From: Prostheceraeus crozeri
Lineage: Eukaryota; Platyhelminthes; Polycladida; Euryleptidae
Assembly: GCA_907163375.1 (NCBI GenBank)
Contig: CAJQUW010001964.1
Location: 248,001 to 312,000, forward strand
DNA length: 64,000 nt
Direction of reading: 5' to 3'
The position numbers and the translations under genes were made by a program. The notes beneath the pieces were generated by a model, which saw nothing but the letters and a program-made list of their open reading frames with translations, was not told the DNA's origin and ran no database searches. Below are positions 48,207 to 60,257 of the stretch, in pieces (the first letter of the stretch is position 1; each line of letters opens with the position of its first letter).

Positions 48207-49000
48207 CACGCTATCCCCGCAGCTAATACTAAATCAAAAATTCAGGCTATCCAGGCCACTAATTCAAAATAAAAATCATTGTGATTGTCATAAATATCTA
48301 TGTCTATGTATTTGAATTTCATTTATATTCATTCATATAATGTTACCAATCTTGTTTTATTGAATTCTTTGGCTTAATGGTGAACTGTATGAAAATGAAA
48401 TTATTATGAATTATCCAGGACATAGTAATGAAGAGATTGCCAAGATTGTTTCGTATGCTATATCTTACGACAACTGTGAGCAAGCACGGCGACGTTATAC
48501 AGAGGAGTATAATAAAGAAGCGCCTCCGGTTAGAACAATCGGAGATTGGAAGAAGCGGCTTCTTGATACTCTCTCCGTGCTTCCAAAACGACGTGGTAGT
48601 GATTAAAATGAACACAAAATCAACGATGCTACGAAAAATGCGATTGTAGGTGCAATGGGTGATGGAGTGTGTACTTCTCAACGATATGCCGCACAAAGAT
48701 TTGGAGTATCGTTAGGTACAGTCAAAAACATTCTCAGGGAATGTAACTTTCAAATAAAGCTTTCAAATACAAACTTGTACAACAAATTAATGAAAAATAT
48801 TTTGGAAAGCGGTTGACATTTTTTAACTATGTTATTCAGAAGCAGTTTGTACTTTTTAATTAAACGTTATAATGTTGAACATCCACAATGTTTTTGATTT
48901 AGCATTAATTTGCTATATATATTTGGCATTATATACTGATATTGATATATCGACGATATTTTGATTTATGATTAGCGGCGGGAATAGCGTGAACACCTTT
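48207..49000 (+). mobile_element. Mariner-type deletion derivative keeping a helix-turn-helix region
   Basis: Ends GGTGTTCACGCTATCCCCGC and inverse (GCGGGAATAGCGTGAACACC), flanked by TA. Inside, a + strand frame (48406-48606) reads HSNEEIAKIVSYAISYDNCE and RRRYTEEYNKEAPPVRTIGDW, the N-terminal DNA-binding region seen in mariner-like transposases (a DUF4817-type helix-turn-helix). After a stop, a second piece (NAIVGAMGDGVCTSQRYAAQ, VSLGTVKNIL) continues the second helix-turn-helix. The DDE catalytic domain is absent, so this is an internally deleted, non-autonomous copy in intron 3. Confidence 0.8.
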
Positions 49001-49423
49001 TACATGCTCTACAAGAAAAGTTGGAGCTAGGAAATGTAAATTTTGTTAAGTTAATGAATATTTTGTAATTATTTGGTCACGATATGTTCTGCCACTGACT
49101 GCACCTGCCACTGCGTCAGATGTTCTAACCTAGTTCGTATCAAGTGCAGACAGTTTCACATGCGCCTAAGACTAACTAATATTGACTGAAAGAACAGAAT
49201 GTGAAGTGGGAAGTTTGAGTTGATCTCCCGGAAATACTCCTCTATGTGTTGTATGATTAAATCTTGTATGAAAGTGTTAGTAGACAACAAAAGCAGTTGT
49301 TTGTGGGCTTATCTACCCGACAGAATATCGACCGAAACCTGTGCTAAGAATAACGAGGAGTGGTAACTGTGATAGAATCATTCCCATACTTCTCTTTCTC
49401 CTATACACACTCCTTTCGATCAG
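49001..49423 (+). other. Intron 3, last part
   Basis: Ends in a strong polypyrimidine tract (CTTCTCTTTCTCCTATACAC) and acceptor CGATCAG before exon 4. Confidence 0.6.
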
Positions 49424-49815
49424 TCGGTATGCGTCGACTACTTTCTCTTGTAAGTCCAAAAGATTTTTCAAAAGAAGATAAAAAATCTTCTTTAGCAAAA
49501 GTAGAGGAGAAACCTTCAACATCAGCAGATAGCAAAGATTCTACCAAAGGCGATGAAATCAAGGGAGCAACTGCGAAAGATGTTACAAAACCATCAGGCT
49601 CGAAGCAGGAAGAAAATAAATCAACGTCGAAAGATGCAGACGCACAGTCAAACACCAAGAGTCCAGAGAAAGAATCTACACCACAATCTGCGACGAAACC
49701 TGTACAGAAACTTCAGAAGCAGACGACGTTTGATAAAGGGACAGGAGAAGTGACATCTTTGGAAGTGCATGAGGTGCCTAAATCTGTAGAGGAAAGAAGC
49801 GTTGATGTTCGAGAG
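49424..49815 (+). CDS. Ninein-family gene, exon 4 (charged disordered linker)
   Basis: Acceptor at 49423 after a long pyrimidine tract; donor GAGAG|GTAAGG at 49815; enters in phase 1, leaves in phase 0. About 131 codons of lysine, glutamate, serine and threonine: KDFSKEDKKSSLAKVEEKPS, KGDEIKGATAKDVTKPSGSK, KSPEKESTPQSATKPVQK, ending EVHEVPKSVEERSVDVRE. It is predicted to be unstructured and is not alignable with vertebrate ninein, whose linker between the PKYV motif and the EF-hand pair is also acidic and variable. The open frame, strong splice sites and phase match with exon 5 support it as coding. A later acceptor (49454) is possible but gives a different phase. Confidence 0.7.
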
Positions 49816-51310
49816 GTAAGGAACTCAGTTATTGTGATACGGATGGTGAGATTCCGTGAAGGATAGCGTTGATTCTTGCTGATAGTGCTCGTGATTTGCA
49901 AGTGGAAATAATTAACGAATCGTGAAGTGGATATATAAGGTTTTGTATTTGATCTGTCTCCCGAGTGTTCGATCGTCTTCCATAAAGGTGTTTTTAAGAC
50001 GTTTATCCGTGTCTCTGCGTCTACCTCTTTTGTCTATCTGCCACTCCAGTAACTCATTGCTCGAAAGCTTATGAGTGCATAAGAGAAAAAAGTCTCTTTA
50101 CTTTTAGTCAGTTTAATGCACTCATATGTATGGCCTAAACGAGATCGATATGCAGACACTTTTATCAGCAACTGTTTAAATGGTTTTGTAACCGTCTGGC
50201 AAATAGTCAACTAAGCTAAGATCGAAAGTTTATTTATAACATCCATGAAACATAGAACAAACAAACGTTCTCCATTGGAAACAGATGATCCGTCTATAGT
50301 GGACTTTTATTTACAAATGGGACTTACAAAATTACACGGAACCAGTTTGCCCAGCACGAGTAGACAGCATTCCAAAAGATCCACTAAGCCGTCTAATACT
50401 GTCCTTGACTAACTTAATACTTACCTAGATAACACATATTCTGTCTTCGTTTTCACCAGTGACAGTGAAACATGCATGTAGCAGGGAACGATTTAATTTC
50501 GAGATTACACACTTTCAACATAAAGTCAAACTCCGCTTTCAACTCCGGGTGTTTAAGAAGAAGTGATTGGGAATTTCTTGAAAGATTTCAAATGGTTTAT
50601 ACTGGAATATTTAACTATTATTATTTTAATTATTTTAATGTTAATAACAGTAGCACAATAATTCATGGTGTGAATCAATAATGATGTGAGGACTAATAGC
50701 ACTTCGTTTTGTATAATCGATTTTGTGTTCAACCAGTCTCTTATTATGTATTAACCAATTCCACTGTCGAATTATGAATTATACATGAAAACGGGACATA
50801 ACAAAAACGCGAATGTCACGATATATGAATATTACAAAGTTAGAAAACCCTTAACGAGGAAAATAGCTTTTCCAAGATGAAAAAATGCAATTTATACGTT
50901 AAAATTTAGACCAAACCCTTAGTAAGACTGATATTCATACTGCTGGAGGACAAGGAAACGCTAAACATTCCAAGTTAAGGAAGAAAGCAAAACTCCTTTG
51001 AAACCAAAGATGAAACTGCACATACTTAAATAATGAACACGGCTGGATATACATATTATTGAAGCAGCTAACTTCACGTAAAGTATGTACATATGTATAC
51101 TGTATACATATAGCATGCAACATTTTGCATAAGCTATATTGAGCTATCTGAAAGTTCTACAGTTTGTGCAATAAGGTAAATGTGACTTCAATGCAAATTT
51201 GTATGAGAATTTTGTCATCCTGTTACCATGCTATTCGGTTACAGCACAATTTATATTTAAAGGACATTGATTATCTGACCTGCTATTGGATAAGTGTCAT
51301 CCTATTTCAG
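49816..51310 (+). other. Intron 4
   Basis: About 1.5 kb of AT-rich intron ending CCTATTTCAG; no repeat or RNA gene recognised. Confidence 0.6.
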
Positions 51311-51413
51311 AACTTTCGAAATGCAGTCACTCCACGCAAGAAGTCTCCAGCTCCTAAACAGGAGCATATTGTGACTGCGGCCGTACAACCCGCGGTGGAA
51401 TATGAAACTGATG
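51311..51413 (+). CDS. Ninein-family gene, exon 5
   Basis: Acceptor CATCCTATTTCAG, phase 0 in; donor GATG|GTACTG, phase 1 out. It encodes NFRNAVTPRKKSPAPKQEHI and then VTAAVQPAVEYETD, a short basic-then-acidic linker. The split Gly codon and the next exon's first residues give GQLQ, which matches GQLQ of human NINL and GQLR of NIN just before the EF-hand pair. That match supports both this donor and the next acceptor. The frame remains open for 22 more codons past the donor, so the donor choice rests on phase and homology. Confidence 0.7.
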
Positions 51414-54400
51414 GTACTGATGGGCTAACAAGCGATTACTTAATAACAACATTTCCCAATAACCCTTGCTTTTGTGTGTTTTTATGTAGCTTATAACGCA
51501 ATCAATTAGCGTGGGCTGTGCTGCGTAAACAAATCAAAACACAGTAGTTATCACAGTGTAGTCTGAACCACTAGATGAGATTTTTTTGTGTTTTGTGGTC
51601 TACTAATATCAAGCAAGGTATTAATTATTAGGATTCGGGTAAGTAACTTATTTCAGTAACACAATTATGCAAGCATTGTCAATCAGCTCGACATACAAGT
51701 TTGCACTAGTTCTAGCTGTTTCTAAAAATATGACGGAGTTATTTCCTCACAAGCAACATGCAAATGATCTTAGGCAAGCAAATATGAATGGGTCGTTTCG
51801 TGTCCCTTTCAATATTCAACTATGTGAATCTGAATGACAATGTTTAAAATGGAAGTCAGTCGCTGTTGGAATCTTTTTTTCAGCTCGAGGACAACAGACT
51901 GCAATACTGTTTTAAGCTTCTAAATTAGAATTCGGTTACGGGGAGTAATTGCAGGCAGTAGTATTTGTCGTTGACCTTGGGTGTTTTTATGTGACAATAT
52001 TGCAACAATTTCAAGGTTGTTTGAAATAAAACGTGATGATATGCATATTACATATTTATGGTTGATGTCTGATAACTAGGAGTGAATATGCGTGATGGTT
52101 TTAATTCATATGATGTGAGTATATTCATGTTAATAACTCACGTTTTCACTGATTTAATTCCAGAAATGAGAGGTATCAAAATCATAGTCTTTGATTTTCC
52201 CTTTAAATTGGCGTCTTAAATAAACATGTTTAACGTATCACTTATAAGCATTGCCAGTGATATGCCAGTGTACATAAAATCAGCTCCAGAATATATATTT
52301 TGGTAAAACACTTAATTATGACAACTTCCCAACACTGTTACATTAAACAACGATACTCACATTTAACATTCGATGAATGCATTTATTTGACTAAGCATTA
52401 AAGAAACCCTTTTAAGGAGTATTTTCTTCGATGCTCGATGAAGTTTAATAGTATTGTTTCAGATGTCTATGTTTAAGTAGTCTCCACAGAATTTGATGAT
52501 TTAGCTTCATTTTTCGCTGGCTCTATGTTACATTTTCTGAGTTCGCTTTTTGATATTCATCTGCTTTATCGATATTTAAGGTGAACCTTAATTTTGTCTT
52601 CTGTTACATAAAGAGACTCGCAAAGGCATTACAAGAACTTGCATGTTCATCGTAATGCATTATGGTTATACCGAACTTTATCGAATATTTCCGGCGGGTT
52701 GTGTGATGTTTCAACAGTTTTGGAGAAAACAGTTCTAGTCGATGACAAACTATATTTGAGAAAGGGTAGAGATGTTGATGATGATCAGTGTAGACATGCT
52801 CATGCTTGTCAAGAAATTCTGATGAAAAGAAATCTAAAGTAATACAAGAAATTGGTTCCACGGCAACATGGGCACATCATCGACAGTACCACAGTGACTC
52901 CACTTAATTGCATTCGACATCAGGCTTAGGTGATGAAACGATTGAAACGTATTCTTGATATTCTTCATTATACAGCATGGTTTTCTTTGAAATATCCTCA
53001 AATTCGAGGATTTGACATTTTTAAAGATGTAGAACACTGAAGATTTGGTGTTGTAGAAGTTTGCATCGAATCATAAGACTGTCCTATTTATCTTATTAAA
53101 AAGACAACTTCATGTGCAGCTATCACAATCGAAGTGAAGGAACATGATCTTGCGGCTTGGAAATGAATCTATTTCCAGCGACAAATCGATTTGTTCAGTA
53201 GAAAGGATAAAAATTTATGATTGTTGTTGAAATTTCCAAAATAATCTTGAGCAAAATTCAATTTTCGTATAGATGTTTTCTCGTGTACCGAAAGCCTTTA
53301 CAGAATGTTTACATAGGTTGCGTTGTTTGCCTTCCTTAGACTTAGATACAATAGATAATTGATAATATATTGATAATGCTGATAATACATAGGAGATAGC
53401 ATTTATTTAATCTACGCAGGAAGTTTGCTCGTTTATCGTTTTAGGGCATAGACTTCAAAACCACTCTTCTTTCTGGGATTCTGGAGCATCGCCAAAGCTG
53501 TAAGATATATTTGACGCACACTTGAAGTATGCGTATTTGAAGAATGATTTGATCGCATCATCATGCGCATTTGAAGCATGATTTGATCGCTTCAGCCTGC
53601 AAATTGATGTCAAGACTTATCAGTTACGATATTTTCGCTTGATATTTTGCAATCATTGATTGCGATTTTGCTGTGTTATTAGAATGTTATGGATTTCGTC
53701 AACATGCATTTCCATTATCATTTCCATGGTATAATTATTGATTTATTTGATTGATTAGAGGTCGTGAAATCGAGTGAAAATTAGCAGCAGGAAGATCTCC
53801 TTTGCAAGTCGCGACGGACTGTCATGCATGTCCATATAGTAACATCGATATCATACATGCATGCATGTTATGTATAATGTCATATGCTACAATATTATAT
53901 AAAATCATGCAATATTTTGCATATTTGCATTCACATTATATTATACTATTATTTCATCTTTCATACACATTCGGTAGCCGATTCGATTCCCTCAGCCTCC
54001 ATTAACAAGTTAATTATTCTCCGAGACATCGATCGTGAGACAGCGTCAGATCCTTGGGCTTGGAATCCAACTGAAGACATTGGTATTTAGAGTCCAACAC
54101 GCTGAACATCGAGCTAGCACGTGCTTAACTATATGCTCAACTACATGCTCAACTATACTTCCGTGCAAGTAAACAAAATTCATGGGCCGAAATGTAATAG
54201 TGTGTAAATGATACTTTCTTACACGGTACCTATTTTACATTCAATCAAGTAAGTTGAGCATCATGAAAATCACAATAATTCTTTGTGTTTGTCTTCATGT
54301 TCTCAACTGTTCATTAGTTCTATGAGCGTGTTCTATAGATAATTGGTTTGAAATCAATGTTTCATGTCGCTGATCAATTAAAATGATATACATGAGGAAA

Positions 54401-55789
54401 ATATGCTTGTTCAGAAAATATCTTCGTGCTTACGATGATGCTACAATGTGGAAAATTAGTTTAAATTTTTGAGAACCGCTTTTCAATAATTGAAGCACAG
54501 CCCAAGCAATCCTATTGATTTCCGCTTCATTTGTTGGTCAGTATGTATCAACTTGGTATGGATTTGGTATTTTCATTTCCCGATGATTATTCTTTTAAGT
54601 CAATGTGTTCTTTCAGTCATCGCATTGCTTGTCACATTGATTTCATTTCATTCCATGTTCCTGAAAGATTTAGACATCTGAAATCATAAATATTCTTTAA
54701 CTTTTGTGACTCATATTTTACTTACTTTAATCGCTAATAATCTAAATGGCTGATATGCTCACTTTCACTCACTCCTGTTTAGATTGTAAAGAGCAATGAA
54801 ATTTATTTTCGGCAAGGCAATTCATTGTCTCGGCAGAAACACACACTTTATTAACACACTGATTGCATGATTTTGATTGTAGAAATAAACTCCATTCGAT
54901 GAATTTACTATGCATGCCATCTTATCTGGTAATCCACTGTACGACTGCAGCAAGAAATTCTCAATTGTTCTTTTCATCAGCAAGAAACAATAATTTTTTT
55001 AAAAAATTATTGTGCGTCTTATCAGCATGTTTCAGACATTTGTAATGCTATCACGCGTCATGTGGTATATATTTAGAATAAATTGAAAATATGCATGTAC
55101 TTCGACGGCATTATTTTGGCCATCTGCCGTTTTCCTTAATTCATAAATTGGAAAAAATCGACTGAAATCTATCTAAGCATCTATTTTCGCACTCCCGCAG
55201 CTTAACTTCAGCTATACTTCTGGTTTCTAGTCAAGTTCATGTCAAAGACATTTACACAATTTAGTAGTGCTACGATATCGACGCCACCTGTTTGTTTAAA
55301 ACAAATCACTCACTAGCCTCACTGCATGGATAGCAATCATATATTCTCATCCGTCGCTTTGACCACACTTGTGCTCCGTAATAAATAATTAACCCACGTC
55401 GCAACTTAAGTACTATTAGAAGGACATGTTCTATTAAATACTGTTCATTCAGAGTTCTTTGATTGTTGTTAACATTGAAGTAGAAAGTTCTTTGAACATA
55501 AACTGTCACTCAGTGACGCTTATTACTAAAAGTATTTCGCCATTGCCATCACTGTGTAAGCGATTTTGATCGTCATTGCCACTTTTATTGCTGAGTTGAC
55601 AGCTTCTCTGTCTTTCATGTGGAAAAACAGTAAAAAGCAAAGCAAAGTAAAAACACAAGAAAGTCGATGTTCGACGTTTACCGCTGAACAAAAAAGATTC
55701 CGCCAAATACCGCTAGCTGCAGAATTTGCTTGTCTTTGATCATAAGCATCATATACAGCAGTTGAATGTTAGTGCAATTTATCAATCAT
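51414..55789 (+). other. Intron 5, main part
   Basis: AT-rich, with minor tandem repeats: two units of about 36 bp (TTTGAAG-ATGATTTGATCGC type) near 53525-53600 and three 13-15-bp units (ATGCTCAACTA) at 54122-54158. An open frame at 52639-52842 is not recognised and lacks clear exon signals. Confidence 0.5.
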
Positions 55790-56360
55790 CCCAACTAAGC
55801 GGAAATCAACCTGATTATCAAGGGAATTTCATGCTCCGTATTATAGTGGAAGTCATCATGAAAAAGTCGCGATATTATTCGGGTGCTTTCTTGGCTGAAA
55901 TGTCAAGTTTTTAATTCCATTTTCACCGGCTTGATTTTATGATTTACTAAATTCATGTTTCATTTCTTGAATCTAAATAGTGATGTGGATCCATTTACAT
56001 CTTTCAAAGGTAATTAAAATCATTGTCTTTGAATCTAGGTTTTGCCATGCTAGTGGCAGCTGTTGCCTGATCACGCTTAAGAAGATTCTCTTGAGGTTCA
56101 GCAGGAAAGCAGTAGCGCAGGTCATCGAGTTGCCAATTTAACAAACATTTCCTCAACAAGGTTGTCAGACACGGACTATGTGTGAAATAGTATCATTTCC
56201 TTCTGCTTTATACTATCATGATCAGTCAGTTCCGTTGTAATTCTTCAAAACATATCTCACATTTGGTGACAATATCCAACATGCATCCTCCTCGAGTTCA
56301 TTTAATAAAATCGGAGTTACCACTCTACCTAATATACCTACTCTATGATTCCAATATTGC
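55790..56360. repeat. Dispersed repeat, copy 2
   Basis: Collinear with 10071-10690 in the same orientation, with small gaps; copy 2 is shorter near its middle and end. Located in intron 5. Confidence 0.7.
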
Positions 56361-56581
56361 ATCATTTTCATTTTTTGGAGTATTGCCATGCACTTCCGAT
56401 TATCTGTAGCTGTCATGAAAATTTCATTGGTTGGTTAATGGAGAATAGATTATAATTTATCATCCCTGTAAATGTTTCTCCCAAATTTGGTGACAAGACT
56501 GCATGCCAGCGAATTTCCATTGATGTGTAGCATTTTGACAGCTTCGTAGCTTCCATTCTCACCAAGGTAGTGCACTTTCAG
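56361..56581 (+). other. Intron 5, 3' end
   Basis: Leads into the acceptor GCACTTTCAG at 56581. A second in-frame acceptor (ACTTCAG, 56592) exists but would need a phase-0 upstream exon. Confidence 0.5.
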
Positions 56582-56805
56582 GGCAACTTCAGCAGCCTGC
56601 AGATACCAAAACGGAAGAAGAACATCTGCGAGCGATATGGCAAGAATTGGGGGTTGGCCAATCCGGATTTCTCACTTTACCGGAACTGTCAAGAGTTTGT
56701 GAACACATTGGAATGGATGATATGAATGATGATGATTTGGTTCAACTTTTCGAGAATTTGGATGTCGATCAGGATGGACATGTCTCTTTCGATGAATTCG
56801 TCAAG
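56582..56805 (+). CDS. Ninein-family gene, exon 6 (EF-hand pair)
   Basis: The best conserved exon. Acceptor TTTCAG, donor GTCAAG|GTAAGC, phase 1 in and 0 out. EHLRAIWQELGVGQSGFLTL and PELSRVCEHIGM align with human NINL [20 protein letters not shown]. The first loop is degenerate (Gly/Gln/Ser in place of acids), and the second, DVDQDGHVSFDE (about residues 444-455), is a canonical 12-residue EF-hand loop with Asp at 1, 3 and 5, Gly at 6 and Glu at 12, so it should bind calcium; human NINL is likewise calcium-competent here (DQDGDGKVSLEE), while NIN is less so. The flanking helices are intact (DLVQLFENL; FDEFVK). Confidence 0.95.
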
Positions 56806-58399
56806 GTAAGCACATCCTCTACTTGTCTTAGTGTTTGAGCCTATTTTAACTTGATCAAGAGGCTACCTACATGATGGTACGAATCAGTCATTTGCATTAG
56901 TCATGAAAAATGTGACTGTACTTTTGAAGCTCTGTCTTGCAGCTGTTTATTGTCACTTTTATGGCTTAATATAGGGGCAGTGAGAAGTCAACTTTTCCAT
57001 GATGCACACACACTAACTCTAACATTGGATTCAATTATCAAACGCTTGGATTCATGCACACGTATCTCTTCTGACCTAAGTGGACTTGAGGTCAACCAAT
57101 CTAAGTTATGGCTTGAAAATCTCATTTTGCATGCATTGGTAAACTTTATTTACGTCCTGCTGTACAAAGTTATGTTACATTATTATTTTTATATTAATAC
57201 TATTATACTTTATATTATTATTCTCATGTTGATTGAAAAAGAGTGGCCGTAGCCATTACTTTGAAAAATTACAAAATGATATTCGTTCAAAGTGAGTTTG
57301 CAGATGTACAGTAGTTACTAAGTACAGTAGTTTACTGTTTACAGTAGTATCTAACATTTCGATAAGTTTTCAATCTCTGCATGACATATCCTACTCGCAA
57401 TTATGTTTTACAGTGCACAAAGACAATTGTCGATATGGTGATATCGGGTGGTATTCTGGATTAGTATCAACTGCGTCTAAAATAAAAAACGAGAATTATA
57501 TACACAACTTAATGCATAAATGTAATGCATTTTGTGTATTTATAGAATGCATGTAAGAGAGAATGAACATGCTCATTTGGTTGAATAATATTGTGAAAAT
57601 ATCTTGTGCACATGAAATCGGATTGTACTTGCATGTGCATTTTAATGCTTTTAGTCAAATAAGTGCCATTGAACTTACCAGGTGTTACTGAGGCCCAAAT
57701 AATGAATTTTATTATTTTATATAATAGAATAAATTTTATTATGTGCATACTTCTACATATAATGAACATGTCATTAAAGCTAAATACTTAAAAACTCAAT
57801 ATTTATGTTCACCGATAGCAATAGTTTCTTCAGCCTGCTCAATTGCGATCATGGCATCTGATAATATCAGTTGTTTGCCTCTCCCATAACTATGTATTAA
57901 AACTTAATCGCATCAAAGAATTATGCGTATGCGACGAATTATAAGCGACTTGAATCAGTTGAATCAGCGATGCGGTTCGGAATGACGAAATATGTCTGAA
58001 TATACACGGTAGGAATTAAAATCAGCAACCTTTACAGCTAAGTTTAACTCTGTGAGAGTCTGGTCTATATTACAAGTTGAAAAGAAGAAAAATATGTATT
58101 TTCGTCACCTACAGAAGTATATTCTGGTTCTTGGACCTCACAATAACCAGAATTTTTGCACCAGCGAGAATATGAATTGTAGAAGAGCTGAGACTAAAAG
58201 ATCAATAGATAAATGGTTTATTTGACGGTGGTTGGATTTTCATGTGATTTCTAATCACAAACAATACAAATACAAGAATCTTGACTTTATCAAAGTTAAA
58301 TATGATCATGATGTGATTACTTTATGTTTTTGTAATGAAATCAATGGTTATATTGTTACAGAGCTAACATGAATGACTCATAATCTAACATTTCAACAG
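56806..58399 (+). other. Intron 6
   Basis: AT-rich, no repeat recognised. The open frame at 56950-57252 lacks splice context and motifs. Confidence 0.5.
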
Positions 58400-58438
58400 C
58401 AATTCATTGGAGAATCTGCCTCTGGGGGCCGGAGTACA
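58400..58438 (+). CDS. Candidate ninein-family exon 7 (39-base microexon)
   Basis: Acceptor TTTCAACAG and a perfect donor ACA|GTGAGT bracket 39 bases that enter and leave in phase 0 and read QFIGESASGGRST. Position just after the EF loop fits; vertebrate NIN has a serine/arginine-rich stretch (DESGRRTTTSS) soon after its EF hands. The length is small and the pyrimidine tract weak, so it is a candidate only. The open frame continues to 58490, so a later donor is possible. Confidence 0.42.
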
Positions 58439-60257
58439 GTGAGTTTGCGGTTGAATGATACAGCTATGACAGGAAGGGTGGCTGTCTGATGCTTTTGTTG
58501 CGCATACATATTGATTGTTTTCAGAATCTATGTTCACATGATGCTATATGATATTCAGTGATTCCATATTTTGCATGAGCAATAATTCATTTCAAGATTG
58601 CTGTTAGATTGCCACATTTCCCTTCGCGCACACGCTTGAGTCATCGTGACTCATTGTATGATCACACAAGCTTAGAACTCTATGACGTTACTCCTTACTG
58701 CGGAATTCCTGATCGACCTTGGATGAATCAATGGTTGACGTAAAGCGTTAGTGATCTTCGGGATTTGCATGTACAAAATTGTACATCGTACATGGGTGTT
58801 TTGTAGTGCTATGTGCTCGTAGTTGTTGTTTCATGGGAAGTCAATGTTGAATTTTATTTTTTACATGTTGTGTTATTGAAATTTACACTGCATATAGCTG
58901 TGCTTAAATTTCGATATTGATAAGTATTTCGACGCCCGCAGTAATTATGATGAAACAAATGCAAAAATACAAACTAAGCAGCGAACAATGTTCTTGTTGA
59001 CCAAACACAGGTTCGTATTTTAAAGCATGTACTTATAGTAAACCCTATAGTACGAGTAAGATGCTAGGCGAGTGACTGTTCCAACAATCATTAAATCGGA
59101 CAGAAGTCTTAACAGGTTGTCGAAACTTGAACAAGATTTTCACTTCTGATACTGACTGACGATCAATGATAGATAGAGCTCTGGGTTTCTTTTCAAAAGT
59201 AAGGTACCGCAAAATTAGGCAAGTGTATTTCATTTAGGAGTAAGGTTTAAGATTTTTAGTCATTAAGTTATTTCATTTTCAAGGAGTTCTATTAGCGTAA
59301 CTTAATGAAGGTAAAATGTCATGAGGCGATGATTTCTCCGCAAAAATGAAATTTAATTCAAACATACATGTGTAGTTAATGCAGTTGTTCAGTGTGCTTC
59401 AATGACAAGACGAGCTATGAATGTTTGCATTAGAGATACACTTGAGAACTATAACTGGTAAATTGCCACATGCAGTTACCTTTGTATGCTCCTTTGTATG
59501 ACAGTGTTGTGCAAGTTCGTGCAACCTTTAAGCTTAGGTGAAAACCACACGATTGCATACTACAAAAACATATTAAAAAAAATCATTCTGAAATGAAAAC
59601 CATGCGATTACATCGGCGCTACAAAATATATTTAAAAATCATGCGGAAATGAAGTTCAAATGGTTCATACTCGTACAGGGTGCGGCATAAAAACGGTTCG
59701 ACTAAATTTTAAAGTAGCATAACTTTCTAATTATCCAATAGAAATTAACAAATAAGGTCTCATTTTGAAGACAGTTGACATCGTTATTACCATAATCAAC
59801 ATTGCCATGATTGAATTTGAGGATGAGTGTAATATACATGCAAATCAGAAGAACGCGAAAGCCAAGAAACTAGATGAAACGAACTGAATGGAAAAGTCAG
59901 CCTCCTTTCAATTCTTCACTTAAGCGATAATCATCATGGCGAAGTCTTTTTGCTGCAGATGATCACACAACATCAATTTTTCATTATCATAAGCCCCATA
60001 AGGAAACTTCTACTTTGTCGGTCAAAATGCGTGACCGAAGAGGTTGATATAACTATGAAATTTTACATAAAATCGAATTGATGGATGTTTCCACAATAGA
60101 TGAGAAATCGAAAATTTTTGGAGCTACAAAGCATATCAAATGTACACTATATTACAATGCTAACAATACCGTTTGTCAGATTTTAAAAGACAGATTATTT
60201 CAAGGAGCCATGCCTTGAACATCTTTGTCAGATTGTTGACTTATCGTATGCAAATGC
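58439..60257 (+). other. Downstream intron, no exon found
   Basis: Contains a two-unit tandem repeat of about 57 bp (GAAAACCA...GCTACAAAA...CTGAAAT type) at 59540-59651 and a lone mariner-like terminus (CAGGGTGCGGCATAAAAACG) at about 59678 with no inverted partner seen. Confidence 0.45.

Larger units (their letters stand above)
28688..58438 (+). other. Ninein-family gene (NIN/NINL homologue), 5' part; gene model
   Basis: Ninein and ninein-like protein are large centrosomal coiled-coil proteins that anchor microtubule minus ends at the centriole subdistal appendages and bind gamma-tubulin complexes or dynein. Exons recognised: 28688-28984, 36626-36840, 45344-45494 (probable), 49424-49815, 51311-51413, 56582-56805 and 58400-58438. 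Splice phases agree at every junction (1, 0, 1, 0, 1, 0, with the 3rd exon included), giving about 471 codons. Family hallmarks are an N-terminal EF-hand-like segment, AQPKYVKGDKKYGR (vertebrate AQPKYVRGGKRYGRR), GQLQ and IWQELGVGQSG (NINL has [11 protein letters not shown]), and a canonical EF loop. The coiled coils, most of the roughly 1,400-2,100-residue protein, must lie past 64 kb. Whether it is NIN, NINL or their common ancestor cannot be told; a single invertebrate co-orthologue is likely. Confidence 0.88.

Noticed and set aside
53525-54158. CRISPR-like short repeats
   Set aside because: Only two or three adjacent degenerate units without spacers, in a eukaryotic intron; simple tandem repeats.
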